Source: Rhizomys pruinosus (taxonomy: Eukaryota > Chordata > Mammalia > Rodentia > Spalacidae). Taken from it: 64,000 nucleotides of DNA. The DNA is taken from assembly GCA_009823505.1 (NCBI GenBank), contig VZQC01005585.1, positions 851,006 to 915,005 on the forward strand, given 5' to 3'. A program made the translations under genes and the position numbers. Position 1 is the stretch's first letter. Each line of letters starts with the position of its first letter. The notes under the pieces are model-generated. The model saw only the letters and a list, made by a program, of their open reading frames with translations. It was not told where the DNA came from and searched no databases. Positions 22,190-34,607 of the stretch are shown piece by piece.

Positions 22190-22445
22190 TAGCACCCCTC
22201 AGGGAACCATGTGGGAATCATGGAATTCCTCTGACCCCGCCCCAAGAGGGAGCAAGGTATGTGGCCTAGGCACATGACACTAGGTGGAACAGGAGTATAC
22301 CATGGTGTGTAACTGGGGGTCTGTGATTGGCTCTGGGAGCTGACATCATTTTGCTTATAAAAGTGAGTTGCAGCAGGCAATAAAGTGAATTCTCTATTAC
22401 CATCATTACACAGAATTCCCACCCATTATTTCTGTGCACATACAG
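22190..22445 (+). promoter_or_regulatory. Possible solo ERV LTR (promoter-like block)
   Basis: A short region holds, in LTR order, an inverted CCAAT box (TGATTGGCT, 22324-22332), a CRE-like TGACATCA (22341-22348), a TATA box (TATAAAA, 22356-22362) and a poly(A) signal (AATAAA, 22379-22384). The close spacing of TATA box and AATAAA is typical of retroviral LTRs. No primer-binding site or retroviral gene is seen next to it, so a solo or truncated LTR is inferred. The boundaries are not resolved and the family is not identified. Confidence 0.5.
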
Positions 22446-22837
22446 GCCAAAGCAGGCCTGGATTTCAAGTGTCTTGGCCAAAGGGCTGAATGGTGTTCCA
22501 TCAGACCACCAACCTGGTAATCTGGTGTGAGGCTGGAGGGAGACCTATGAGATCACCAGCTCTGAAGTGAATTGTGAGTGAGTGTAAGCTGAAGATAGGC
22601 CATCACGAATCAGTCTGAAATTCCTGTCCAGAGTCCAGCAGTCTTTAGGCTTGTGGGAAAACATGGCCAGATGTCCTGAGGCTAGGGACCTGCGTTGGAA
22701 GTACCTCTTGGGTTGGTTTATGAAAGTAACCAACTGACCTCTGCACCGAGGGGTCAGTTCCCTACAGTGACCACAGCGAGTACTGTGCTCCCCTTCCCTT
22801 AGCAGGGCTGCACTGTACCTGCTCATAGCAAGAGAAG
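22446..22837. other. Unassigned sequence next to LTR-like block
   Basis: Slightly GC-richer than its surroundings. It could be the rest of the same element or another old repeat. No ORF with a known domain is present. Confidence 0.35.
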
Positions 22838-22912
22838 CTCCCACATTGCCTGGTATTTGTGTGAACTTAGGTTCAATCTCCAACATTGAAAGGCAGAGGA
22901 GAAAAAAAGAAA
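22838..22912 (+). mobile_element. ID-like SINE fragment
   Basis: ATTGCCTGGTATTTGTGTGA, AGGTTCAATCTCCAACATTG and an A/G-rich tail match the 3' half of an ID-type element with its B box. Confidence 0.5.
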
Positions 22913-23571
22913 AAGAAGGAAAGTGAGATAAATATATTTTCATTAAATAAATAATTACTAAAATTTGACTCTACAGATGTAATTCTTATAATAACCCATG
23001 ATCCAGGCCAAATTCATTTACTATACCCCAAACTGAGAAAGAAGGGAAAGAATTCAAGGTTTTTAAAAATAGCTTTGCTTTTCTTATAGATAATACAAAG
23101 AGTGAAGACAGTTTCTTCTTATTCTGTCTTGGGTCAGTGAACTCCCACAATTTCTGGGAAAAACTTAAATACTACTAGTTTCCTTAGCAACTTTGTAGGG
23201 CAGTATAGCAAATGGAGAGAATGTTCATATTAAGTCACATGGACATGAGCAAGTATCTTCTCTTGACAGTTGACTGACTCTGGCCAAATGACATGAACAC
23301 TTTTTGACACAAAAATTTCATTTTTGCTAATTAGCTATAGCTTATAATGTAAACTTTACCAATTAGGTCGTAATGTTCACTTTGAAGCAGTCATTTTTTG
23401 TTAAGTATGTGTTACATTACTTCTAAAGTGCCACATAATTAACCATTTGTCCTTTTGCTGGCTAGATACTTTTTATAAATCTACAAAAAAAATTGAAGAA
23501 GTCTCCTTGACTTTAATGCAAAAGAGCAACATGGGCTTTTGACATAAAACCTATCATATGAAACATAGAAT
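22913..23571. other. No recognisable feature
   Basis: AT-rich single-copy-looking sequence. Confidence 0.4.
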
Positions 23572-23619
23572 TTGTGTGTGAGTGTGTGTGTGTGCACACG
23601 CGCGTGTGTGTGGGGGGGT
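23572..23619. repeat. TG/CG alternating purine-pyrimidine tract
   Basis: (TG)n with a central GCACACGCGCGTG core and a terminal G-run. The alternation is favourable to Z-DNA. Confidence 0.9.
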
Positions 23620-23969
23620 TGAGATTGAAGTCAAGACTTTGTGTATACTATGATTTAGAACTGTGGAGCTTTAAATATGTTAGTTCTGTTAATGTTTGTT
23701 CACAGTAGAGATGAATGCACACTCAACTTGATTTACACTGGAAATACTATTGGAAAATTTCTGTATTACGATGAATTGATAGTGTTATCTCTTCATTCAA
23801 CTGTGTTTCCATCTTCCTTCAGGATTTATATTAATCTTGCAGCCTTTTGTAGTGATTATGAAGTATATTCTTTGACTATACATATATGGCTAAGACTTCT
23901 ACTTTTATTTACCATATATTTTCAATGTTAATATACCTTAGTGCTTTTTAAGTGAGAAGGAAATTTCAC

Positions 23970-24090
23970 CTACTGAATGTTTATTAGACGTCTTACCTGC
24001 ATTAGCTCATTTAATTTTGTAACAACTTACTGAGATAAGTTTATCTTTCCTTTTCTATACTGAAAACTGTGTCTCAGAGTAATTTCTTGA
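23970..24090 (+). mobile_element. MIR SINE fragment
   Basis: TGCATTAGCTCATTTAATTT, GTAACAACTTACTGAGATAAG and a TCTCAGAG block follow the central part of MIR in sense orientation. It is heavily diverged. Confidence 0.7.
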
Positions 24091-26927
24091 TTTTATTTGC
24101 TTCATTAGGCCCCATGAATTATAAATCATTTGATTCACAGTCACTGAAAAGCATTAACTTTGCTTCAAATACTAAGTAATGTGACAAAACACTTTTTCTT
24201 GATGTGGTAATGTCGCTGATGCTGCAATGAGCCTTTTGTACATTTTATGTGGTAGTTGGATAGTAGGAATATTACAGCGCAGTCAGTTTGCAATAGTACC
24301 TCCTAAGGTTAAGTTGTGTTTCAAAGTTCCATTTTGTTTGGCTGGTAAAAGTTTCTTTGCTTTTGAAAATGGCAAACTTTGTCCTGGTGTAATAGTCACT
24401 TATAGTTGGCATATAACTTATAACTAACTTATGACCATTTTATGCCCCTCAGATTGAAAGCAATTTTAGAATTGCTTATCTTTATTTTTTTCATCACACT
24501 CCTGATTCCCAAATTGATACAGCTCTAGACAATGTGCTTTTCCAGCATTTCTAAAATTCTAAGATTCCCCAGAAATCAATGAATTAACATCTAATACCGT
24601 TCTACTTTATTTCCCATTCCTTTCTTCAATGTGCACTAAAAAGCAGTGAGTTAAATGAGAAAACATTTCAGTGTAATGACTAATATTGCTCTCAACATAG
24701 GAGGACGCAGAGGCAGTGGCATGAGGCACAAGTTTGGAGAAAGGAAAGCATAAATAAAGCTACATTTTCCTATGCTATTTGAAGGCGGATTACCAATACA
24801 GAAGCTAGTTGCATTGGTGCCATAGAAACCATTTCTGCAGGTCCTAAGTATTGTTGAAAGGACACCATGGATTCCAAACATCCTAAAGCCAACCGTGGAA
24901 TACGGGTTTGTGTTCTGATTGGGACCTCAAATCTTCTCTATTGAACAGTACTAGGATTGTATCACAGTCTACAGCTAAAACATGTTACTTTCTTTTCTTT
25001 CTTTCCCATCCATCTGAATAGGGAGCTATGAGAGGGTGGCTGAAGTTCTTCTTACTCCATTTGAAAGTATCATGTGTTTGCTTTTGGTTACTACTTGTAT
25101 TAGCCCAGACATGCTCTTTACCTTGAGGTATGGACGTTGCCTCAATTACTGCCACACTATAAGAGTGATATTAATAAACAACAATTAATAAACAACAACG
25201 ATATGACCACAGGTCAGCAAGATTAAATAAAAAGCAGATCCATGATCTTAGTAAATACAGAACTAATAAATGAGCTCATGATTTTAACCGGTTAGGAACT
25301 ACTGTGTCCAAAACACAGTCACACAAAAGGCAGCAGCAATGTTCTTTAAAGCATAAATATCCTTATATCAGTGAGGTGTTAGTGTTTAATCATTGCCCAT
25401 AAACATAGTACCCTTTAAATTCTATTTTATCCTTTACAAAATGGTAGGCATTATAAATGCTATTAGTAAACCAACACAATTATGTTTTAGATGCCTCTAT
25501 CTATTCAGTACTATGCTAAATAATAAGAAAAATACAAGACCTATGGAAGGCATGTCCTCTGTCCATAAGAAGAGTAGATATGTATAATACAAATATAGAA
25601 GATGATGCTAAATTCCCAAGCAGTAATAGCAACAAATGTTAGGAATTTGGAAAATGTAGAAGACTAATATGAGGTAAAGAAATTAAATCTTCTTCAGAGA
25701 AGAATCAGGATAGAATTACTTCTTGATATGAACATTCATACTTGAATCGTGTGCTTTAATGCACTAAGAATGATAGCTTTTTCATTTATGGAATGTGCAC
25801 AGATAATTGTGTTTTCTGTGTTCAGCGGCTCTTGTCTTTATTCTCCACCTTTATTCAGAAACATTCCCATGTGTCTGATTGTATAATAACCAATGAGTCT
25901 GATAATGTCATTTCCCAGCAGGTTCTAAAATTACTATATTATATGAATATATCAGACTGGACTAAAGCCACTGCTATAATGAGAATAGCTGGTTTTAAGC
26001 AAAACATATTTTTTTCCTTTAGAATTTTGTTCTGAAAAATTAAAAGGCAATTAAATATCAACTTGATGGGATACCTCTTATGGGATTAAGCCCAGCAAAC
26101 TGTTATCTGGCCTCCTTCCAGCCTTTGGAGGATACGTCCAAAGTGAAGCTCTGGAAGAATTGAAGATTATTGCAGCAATCTAAAGTGTGTTGGATTTGTG
26201 GCTGATTTGTACATGATTCAAAATTCACATGTCACTTTTGTGCAGAGTAAGTGGTCTCTCTGTGTTGTTTATAGATTCAAACATCAGGGTAGAAACCAGC
26301 AATATCCTGGAGTGGGTGAATAAACTACTCAGTCTTGAAGACATTTCACTGAACATGCAAATAAGTGATAGCAGCTAGGAGTTCTGGCAAACTGCAGAAT
26401 ACTAGTTATAAAACAAGAACAAGAAGAAATGTGATAAATTTCCTAGATGAGTTAAAAGGATAGAATACTCCTTGAGAATAGTTAGTTCAACACAGAGCTG
26501 TCAGGGATGTTATGGTTTTGTTTGTATGAAAATCATTGCATTTTTTCAAAATGCAAGGACAAATTCACAGTGCCCATGGAGTTAGCCTCAGAAAAGACCA
26601 GTGGATATGCCATGATTTAAACATATCACCAAATTCTTTTTCCATGTTTGGTATGTCTCTGAGATATTTGGAAATGTATCTGAAAAGAAACAAAGAAAAC
26701 ACTTACATACCCTCATAGTCAATATGGCAACGATAATGCTTATCTTCTAGGATGTTTGCCCATGGAACCTACATGAGTCATTATGTCCATATCAATTCTG
26801 TCAGTTGCACATAGACTCAGTTTCAGATCATGAACAGCCATTGACTTAAATTTTCTTCTTTCAAGGGCAAATTATGCACATTATATTTGATTTAAAAATT
26901 AGATGACTTCTTTTTAAAAATATCAAT
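24091..26927. other. Long stretch with no recognised feature
   Basis: About 2.8 kb of AT-rich sequence. A piece near 25490-25580 (TTCAGTACTATGCTAAATAA) weakly recalls an ancient mammalian repeat but is too diverged to name. Frames of 60-84 aa show no motif. Confidence 0.4.
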
Positions 26928-27137
26928 TTCTTATATTTTATGTGTATGACTGCATTGCCTGCATGTGTTTAAGTGCACCCCGATCATGCAGAACCCAAGG
27001 AGATCAGATACTGTTGGAGCCTCTAGAACTGCAGTCATGGGCAGTTGTTAACCACCATGTGGGTGCTGGGAATCAAACCAGAGTCTTCTGCAAGAGCTAT
27101 CAGTACTCTTAATGACTAAGCTGACTCTGCAGCCCCA
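26928..27137 (-). mobile_element. B3-type SINE, antisense, old
   Basis: Complement of B3: TTTTATGTGTATGACTGCAT at the tail side, CACCATGTGGGTGCTGGGAA in the body, and the tRNA-like head complement ending in GCAGCCCC. Confidence 0.9.
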
Positions 27138-27580
27138 AAATGTGTGGATTCTCCAGATATCATCAACTGGTTATATTTAAATGATGATATTTCCTAAGAT
27201 CAAATTATAAGTTTCGAAGTATTTAGTGTTTACTGTATTGCATAACGAAGTATATCATAAGTTGGACATTATTCTGAATTTTGTGCAAAAAAGAGAATTG
27301 GATATCATGATATTTGTTATTCTCTAGTATTTGACATGGATATTATATTTTAGTAATTTAAGTTTAAAATTAAATTTCTAATTAAAATTAACTATTAAAA
27401 TTTTGATCTTTAGGAGGATCTTTAATTGAACTAGTCATATTGCAAATATTCAATAAGCAGAGGTGTGTATTAATCTCCATTGCACAAGGAAAATATTTGC
27501 ACCAACACAAACTATTGGCAAGTCTAAGGCCAAGTGGTTTCTAAATACATGCATGAAGAAGACGGAGAACATAAGACAAG
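27138..27580. other. No recognisable feature
   Basis: AT-rich sequence. Confidence 0.4.
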
Positions 27581-28127
27581 CAAGCACAGACAATATCATA
27601 GGGCACTGATTTCAAACTTCTGCCTCCCAAGACTCAGGAATCACTGCTGAAGAGGAGATGGAAAGAATATAAGAGCTAGATTGGCTGGATAACCACAAGG
27701 AAACAGAGTCTTCCAGAAAGCTGGTTATTTATTAAAATGAACTCACACCAATGGTGACAACAGGTACAGGTCCTTATGCAAGTTTAAACCAGAAAAAAAA
27801 ATCACAACACAGACATGGGGAAGTGAGTAGGAAATCCCAATGCAACTTAGAAACTTTGGGGAATTGATGACTGTTGGGGAATGAGAGGGGACAAGATAGT
27901 ATGTCTTACAGGGTTGGGATTCTTGGTGGGTCCAGTGGATGGATTGATTCTGAGGGGTATGTGGGGCCACAAATTGGACTTTGTAGGCCATATCACACAG
28001 AAGAGAGTAGTACATTAAACTGGGCAGGGAGGGTGAGGAGAGGTGTGCAGAGAGGGGAATAGCTGAGTACCATAAAGCTATTTTGTATGAAAATCACAAA
28101 AATTCAATAACAAAATAAATAAAAAAT
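27581..28127 (+). mobile_element. Lx-like L1 3' UTR, sense
   Basis: Diverged 3' UTR: CCCAAGACTCAGGAATCACT, ATATAAGAGCTAGATTGG, TGAACTCACACCAATGGTGAC, GTCCTTATGCAAGTTTAAAC, then a G-rich tract and TATGAAAATCACAAAAATTC, with AATAA-type ends and an A tail. The order matches the reverse complement of the copy at 19254-20290 and the copy at 60075-60600. Confidence 0.78.
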
Positions 28128-28837
28128 TGCATACAAAACCACTTTATAAATCTTAGGCTCAGCTGGATTTGATGTACTTACTGCTCTGATGTAGTGTTTA
28201 TCTTCAATGACTTCATGATGGAACAGGCAATTATTAGAATTATAAAAATGAAATGAGTCTTTAATCCAACATTTTAAAACAATATAATCAAAAGATATAT
28301 TGATTTGATACTTAGGTTCTAAAGAATGATGGTAGGGAAACATGAAAGATCTTTGTTTTCCATAATTAAACAACTAGGTTTCTACCAGAGGTGAAAGCTT
28401 TGTATGTTCAATAAATATACTCCAGTTCAGTACACACAGGTGTCTTGAATCTGAATATAGGTGTGTCAGGCAGCATTCACTGGAATTGGGCTGTTTGATG
28501 GTCACACAGAGAAAAGTGTGTGTTACATGTTCAGAACCAAGGCTACAGTGACCCTATGTTTGGGTGAGGATAGCCAGAAATACCTCAGACTTCTCACATA
28601 CTTGATTTTTGAATTGTTTTCACCACTGCACATTCGGAAACCTTTAGCTGTTTTCCAGTTGTACAGAACTCTCACATTCAGTTATGTGACCCCATATGGG
28701 GTAATGACTCAGCATTTCAGAATCCAGGCTCTAGAATATATAGTGGTCACTAAAGCTAGCATCTTTCAGCAGCTGCAGAAGGTTTGCCAGTTCTTCCTCT
28801 CTTTGCCGCTTTTCTCATCATGTCATCTTGCCTTTTC
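28128..28837. other. No recognisable feature
   Basis: Contains a 127-codon open frame at 28461-28844 with no known motif, low-complexity codon use and no splice or promoter context. It is not called a gene. Confidence 0.4.
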
Positions 28838-30018
28838 TTCTTAAATTTTTATTGAGCTTTTATGCATTTCATACAACATTTCTTAATCAGGTTTACACCC
28901 TTTCCCCCATCCATTCCCCCAGCTTCCCAGGAACTCATGCATTCTTCCACACATGTTAAGTCTTGTCTTGTGTCTATTTCTCAGTCTTTTTTTTTTTTTT
29001 TTTACTTTTCAATGCAGAAGTTTACTGTTCTGGTCAGTTCTTTGAAAAACTCTTTTTGTGGGCTGGAGAGATGGCCTAGCAGTTAAGAGCACCGACTGCT
29101 CTTACAGAGGAACCGAGTTCGATCCCCAGCTCCTACATGGCGGCCGAGAACCGTTTGAAACTCCAGTTCCAGGAGAACTCCAATTCCAGGGGAATCCGAC
29201 ACCCTCTTCTGACCTCCTCGGCATTGCACGACACGGGTGCACAAACTTGCATGCAGACAGTACATTCATACACATTCATAAATAAATAAAATTAATTAAA
29301 ATATTTTAAAAAAAGAGAAAAAGTCTTTTTGTTGTTGTTGTTCCCTTTAATTTTATATTCCTCCAATATATGCATATATACCCTCCACACATATAGCAAC
29401 ATTGCAACATCTGAAAATAAACTATAAGTTAATTCCAAAGGATGTTTAAGGATTCAGATTTTAACAGTAAACTTGCATGCTGGTAAAAAGAAATATATCT
29501 TTACATTCTTAAATAATAGCAAGTTGATGTATGTTTTAATGTATTTTTAAGGAAGAGATTTATTCTTTTTCATAAACCTTGGAAATTAGGAAGATAGAGA
29601 TATGAACTTCAAACTATATTACAGTAATATCAGTCAATGTGGCATTATTTTTACTAACAAGTTACCCATCTTTACTTACGAATAAGGATTTGGTGCTAAG
29701 ATCCACCAATGAGGGGCACCATGTGTCCTTTGTTTTTGAGACTGTGTCACTTAACATAACGGCTTCTAGCTTCATACATTTACCTGCAACTTTCATGATG
29801 CCATCTTTCTTTAACATAGAACTCCATTGTGTAAAGGTACCACATTTTCATTATCCACTCATCAGCTGAGGGACACTTGGGTTTTTTCCAAGTCTTCATT
29901 ATTGTGAAAAGAGCTACAATAAATGTGGCTGTGCACATATCTTTGCTATAGAATAAATCCTTTGACTATACACCCAGGAGTGGTATGACTGGTTAAAAAG
30001 GTAGGTTGATTTTTAGTC
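28838..30018 (-). mobile_element. L1 3' UTR and ORF2 end, antisense, split by B3
   Basis: The 3' end is at 28838 (TTAAATTTTTATTGAGC), followed by the C-rich tract, the 3' UTR and the ORF2 C-terminal region up to about 30015. A young B3 splits it at 29060-29318. Confidence 0.87.
29048..29332 (+). mobile_element. Young B3 SINE with TSD, inside L1
   Basis: Body at 29060-29318. AACTCTTTTTGT before and AAGTCTTTTTGT after flank it. The A box (GGCCTAGCAGTTAAG) and B box (GAGTTCGATCCCCAGC) are near-intact. It carries the duplicated AACTCCA motif and CpG-bearing sites. Confidence 0.96.
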
Positions 30019-30952
30019 TTTTTTAATAATGCTTTTATTGATGTTTTGTGTATTTCAGACAGCATTACTCAGTTCAGTTTAGACATATTCCCCTTTTCCT
30101 TCCCCCTACCCCACCCCAGAACATGCATTCTACCATAGCTGTCCTGCATCTTTTTCTGTCTCTTTTTATGTTTAGGAATTTACATTTTCCTCCTTTGATT
30201 TTATATTACTCTAAAATATGAATACATACTTTCCAATCATATGCGTAATTGCGGAGTCTGAAAATAAGTGGTGTATCCATTCTAGAGCCTGTTAAGAAAT
30301 TTACATTATAATAACATAGTTGCTTTCTAATAAACAGAAATATAACAATAATGTTGTTCAGCTTGCCTTTCATCTGGGGATTTGGTGTTAGCATCCACAA
30401 ATGAGGGAGACCATTCATGGCTTGTTTTTCTGATTGTGTTACTTCACTTAGCATAATGGCTTCCACTTCCATCCATTTACCTGCAAATTTCATGATGTCA
30501 TCTTTCTTTATCACTGAATAGTACTCCATTGTGTAGATGTACCACATTTTTGTGATCCACTCATTAGTTGAAGGGCATTTGGGTTGGTTCCAGCTCTTCA
30601 TTATTGTGAAGAAAGCTGCATTACACATGGATGTGCATGTATCTCTGTGGTAGGATGAATCTTGTGGGTCTATACCAATGAGTGTTATGGCTGGGTCAGG
30701 TGGTAGGCTCATTTTGAGTCTTTTAAGGGTTCTCCACACTGCTTTCCATAATGGTTGTACAAGTTTACATTCCCACTAGCAGTGGATGAGTGTTCCCCTT
30801 TCCCCACAACCTCTCCAACATTTGGTGTCTTTTTTTTTTTCTTGATCCTAGCCAGTCTTATTGGAGTGATATCATATCTTAAATTGGTTTTAATTTGCAT
30901 TTCCTTAATTATTAATGATGTGGAACACTTTTAAGATGTTTCTCAGCCATCG
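30019..30952 (-). mobile_element. L1 3' end to ORF2 C-terminus, antisense
   Basis: Starts with the complement of the tail (TTTTATTGATGTTTTGTGTA) and a C-rich tract at about 30090-30117. Then come the 3' UTR and ORF2 C-terminus up to AAGATGTTTCTCAGCCATCG. It sits directly against two other antisense L1 pieces. Confidence 0.88.
30206..30900 (-). pseudogene. L1 ORF2 C-terminal remnant
   Basis: Two overlapping minus-strand frames (30206-30739 and 30709-30900). They give MWRTLKRLKMSLPPDPAIT, WNQPKCPSTNEWITKMWYI and EYYSVIKKDDIMKFAGKWM, the distal end of LINE-1 ORF2p beyond the reverse transcriptase. The frame runs past the usual ORF2 end into the 3' UTR because the normal stop is lost. A frameshift separates the two frames, so this is a dead remnant. 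Confidence 0.9.
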
Positions 30953-32835
30953 TTTTTTGGTTTTTAAATATTTTATTATTTTTTTCAGTTTTTTATCAAT
31001 ACATTTCTAAAATTTTGTATTATACCAAAATATGCATATATATACTCCATACATAAGTCAAAATTAAAAATTCTGAAAATAAACTGTATGTTGATTCCTA
31101 AGCACATTTAGAGATTCACATTTTAACAGTAAATTTGCATGCAGGTATAAAGTCATGTAACTTTACATTCTTTTTTTAGAATATGACACATCTCCTCCAT
31201 CTATATATGGTAATTACACTGTGTATGAGTGGTAAGACAATTCTAGAGCCCATTTATAGATTCACATTATAATAGCACAGTTGCTTTCAGGTACAATGAA
31301 ATATAATAATAAAGTTGCTTAGTTTGCCTACCAACTGGGGATTTGTTGTTAGCATCCACCAATGAGGGAAACCATTCGCCTTTATTTTTTCTGGGACTTT
31401 GTTACTTCATTTAGTATAATTGCTTCAAGTTCCATCCATTTACCAGCAAAGTTCATGATGTCATCTTTCTTTACTGTTGCATAGAACTCCATTGTGTAGA
31501 TGTATCACATTTTTGTTATCCAGTCATCTGTTGAGGGGCATTTGGGTTGGTTCCAGGTCTTTGCTATTGTGAAGAGAGCTGCAGTAAACATAGCTGTGCA
31601 TGTATCTTTGCAGTAGGATGTGTCTTGTGGGTATATACCCATGAGTAGTATGTCTGGGTCAGGTGGTAGGCTCATTTCGAGGTTTTTAAGGGTTCTCCAC
31701 ACTGCTTTCCACAGTGGTTGTACCAGTTTACATTCCCACCAGCAGTGAATGAGTGTTCCCCTTTCACCACAACCTCTCCAGTATTTGGTGTCTTTGTTTT
31801 CTTGATCTTGGCTAGTCTTATTGGAGATGATACCTTCGTGTGGTTTTGATTTGCATTTCCTTAATTATTAATGATGTTGAACACTTTTTAAGATGTTTCT
31901 CAGCCAACTCCAGTTCCAGGGGAATCCGACACCCACTTCTGACCTCCGCGGTATTGCACAACACGGGTGCACAGACCTACAGGCAGACAGTACATTCATA
32001 CACATACAGAAATAAATAAAGATAAAAAATACTTTATTTAAAAAAAAAAGATGTTTCTCAGCCATCTTTAATTCCTTACTGGTGAAGTCTCTGTTCAGCT
32101 CTTTACTCGATTTTTGAATAGGTCATTTGTTTTCTTACTTCTTTGTTTTTTAAGTAGCTTATATATTCTGCATGTGATTGCTTGGTCTGATGTAGCCATG
32201 GTGAAGGTTTCCTCCCACTCTGTGGGTTTTCTCTTCACTTCCTTGATTGTTTCTTTTGCTGTACAAAAGCTTTTGAGTGTGATGAGGTCCCACTTGTCAG
32301 CTGTTGTCCTTATTTCCTGTGTGGCTGCTATTTGATTCAGAAAGTCTTTTCCTACACCTATGTCTTCTAGGTTGCTGCCAACTTTTCTTCTATCACCTTC
32401 AGGGTTTCAGGTTTTAGGTTGAGATCTTTGATCCACTTGGTGTTGATTTTTGTACAGGGTGAGAGGTAGGGGGTTAATTTTGTTCTTCTACAAATGGTGA
32501 TCCTGTTTGGCCAACACCATTTGCTGAAGATGCTATCTTTCCTCCATTGAGCTTTTTTGACCCTTTTTCAAATATGAGGTGGCTGAACTTATATGAGCTC
32601 AAGTTTGGGTCTTCAATTTTGTTCCATTGGTCTCAGGTCTGTTTTTGTCAGTACCCACGGTTTTGTTTTTATCACTATGGCCCTGTAACTATAGCTTGAA
32701 GTCTGGTTAAGTCGAGCAATCCCCCCTGTATTGAATTTTTCACTCAGGGTTGCTTGAGCTATTTAAGGTCTTTTTGTTTTCCACAGAATTTAAGGATTTT
32801 TTTCCAAGTCTGTTTAGAAACTCATGGGGATTTTA
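30953..32835 (-). mobile_element. L1, antisense, 3' UTR through post-RT ORF2
   Basis: Begins inside a 3' UTR, runs through the ORF2 C-terminus (31370-32350) and reaches the region just after the RT domain (codons for PNKIPMSF near 32815-32835). Frames at 31505-31702 and elsewhere are short and broken. A truncated B3 interrupts it at 31907-32048. It ends at a TA-rich junction with an inverted ORF2 block. Confidence 0.85.
31891..32064 (+). mobile_element. 5'-truncated B3 SINE with 16-bp TSD
   Basis: Only the 3' half of B3 is present (31907-32048), starting at AACTCCAGTTCCAGGGG. AGATGTTTCTCAGCCA flanks both ends perfectly (31891-31906 and 32049-32064). This shows that it inserted already truncated. 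Confidence 0.97.
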
Positions 32836-32884
32836 TTGGATTATATATATATACTTGCATTATATATATATCTATATATATAAT
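32836..32884. repeat. TA-rich tract at L1 inversion junction
   Basis: (TA)n blocks flank ACTTGCATT. Almost the same junction word, ending TATATACTTGCATT, recurs at the other orientation switch near 35773-35800. Confidence 0.9.
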
Positions 32885-33550
32885 AACTCATATTAAATGG
32901 ACTCAAAGTCAAAAGCCACATGATCATTTCAATCAATGAAGAAAAGGCCTTTAATAAAATTCAGCATGACAGTACTAGAAGGAATTGCACTAAAAAGAAT
33001 ATCTCAACATAATTAAAACTATATACAACAAACCCACAGCCAACATCCTGCTAAATGGAGAAAAAACTAGAAGCATTCCCCTTAACAGGAACCCAACTAG
33101 GCTGCCCCCTATCTACACTTCTTTTCAATACAGTGTGTGAAAATCTTTCAATAAAACAAGGGAAGGAAAAAGGAAAGCGAAAAAAAACGAGGTCAAACTA
33201 TCCCTTTTTTGCAGTGAAATGATATTATATCTAAGGGATGCCAAAAATTCCACGATAAAACTCCTAGAATTGATTAACAGTTTCAGTAAAGTTGCAATCA
33301 ATTAATCTACAAAAATCAGAGGCCTTTCTACATGCCAACAGCAAGCAATTTGAGAAGGGGTACATGGGGACCATTCCATTCACAATAGCCTTAAAAAAAT
33401 ATCTCAGAGCGGGTGTGGTGGCGCACGCCTTTAATCCTCGCACTTGGAGGCAGTGCAGGCGGATCTTTGTGCATGTTCAAGGCCCGCCTGGTCTACAGAG
33501 TGAGTTCCAGGCCAGATGAAGCTACAGGGAGACCCTGTCTACAAAAAGAC

Positions 33551-33584
<34 letters not shown>

Positions 33585-34607
33585 CAGAACAAATCCTGAC
33601 TAAGACATAAAGATCTATACAATGAAAGTTTTAATCTTTGAGAAGAAGAAGTTGAGGAAGACAACAGATGATGGAAATACCTCCCATGCTCATGGATTGG
33701 AAGAATTAATACAGTGAAAATCATCATCCTAACTGAAGTAATACATAGATTAAATGAAATACCAATCAAAATCCTCATGACCTTCTTCACAGAATAAAGC
33801 ACCTTAAAATTCATATGGAAAAAAAAAAGACCCCAGATAGCCAAAGCAAAAATGAGCGAAAAGTAATGATGAGGGGGATTATCATATCAGGTTTCTAACT
33901 ATTAAGCTATAGTTAAAACATCAGTACTCAAAAAAACAGCCATGGTACTAGCACAAAAATAGACCCTATATAAGGAAACAAAATTGAAGACCAAACATAA
34001 ATGCATTTTCACGTGACCTAATATTTGACAAAAGGGCAAGAACATCAGTGGAGGAAGAAGTAGTATTTTCAGCAAATGGTGTTGCAAAACTGGACCACCA
34101 CTTGTAGAAAATGAAACTAAAACCCTACTTTTCACACTTTGTCCACAAAATCAACTCTTAAATTGGATCAAAGACCCTCAGGTGACACCTGAAACTTCGG
34201 AAAAAAGAAATTAAAAGAAAACATGGGCGCAGTAAACTTAAAAGATATAGGTGTTGAAAAAGATTTTCTAAATCAGACAGTAGTTGCACAGCAAAAAGTC
34301 AACACCCAACAATCATTAATTTAAAATGCTTGTGTACAGCAAAATAAACCAATAAAGAACTGAAGAGAAAACACACAGAGTGGGAGGAAATGTTCACCAG
34401 TGACACATCTGATAGAGGTTCAACATGCAGAGTATCTAAACCACTCAAAAAACAAAGTACAAAAAAATAAATGACCGAATTAAAAGATGGGCTAAAGATC
34501 TGAACAGAGACTTTCAAAGAAATAAGTGGCTTAGAAACATCTTAAATAGTGTTTCAACATTTTCATTAGTAATTAAGGAAATGCAAACTTAAAACACTGT
34601 AAGATTT
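32885..34607 (+). mobile_element. L1 ORF2 block in sense orientation (RT to C-terminus)
   Basis: Translating in shifting frames gives EEKAFNKIQH, NPQPTS and LGCPLST of the reverse transcriptase. It continues through the thumb region and AEKHL-type C-terminal sequence. At the RT active site (about 33205-33225), where LINE-1 has F/Y-A-D-D, the best frame reads F-C-S-E, so catalysis is lost. A B1 interrupts at 33409-33582 and a composite element at 34608. The neighbouring L1 sequences on both sides are antisense. Confidence 0.82.
33409..33582 (+). mobile_element. B1 SINE inside L1 ORF2
   Basis: GGTGTGGTGGCGCACGCC start, slightly eroded body, and an A-run of about 30 at the 3' end. TCAGA-containing L1 sequence appears on both sides, consistent with a short target duplication. 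Confidence 0.93.

Noticed and set aside
24651..24881. 76-codon minus frame in repeat-free sequence
   Set aside because: No motif recognised, and length is within chance expectation for this composition.
28461..28844. 127-codon open frame on the plus strand
   Set aside because: No recognisable domain, no promoter, splice or conservation evidence, and its end runs into the antisense L1 at 28838.
29060..29140. tRNA-like sequence with A and B boxes
   Set aside because: It is the head of a B3 SINE, not a tRNA gene; the tail, TSD and repeated occurrence in the window show this.
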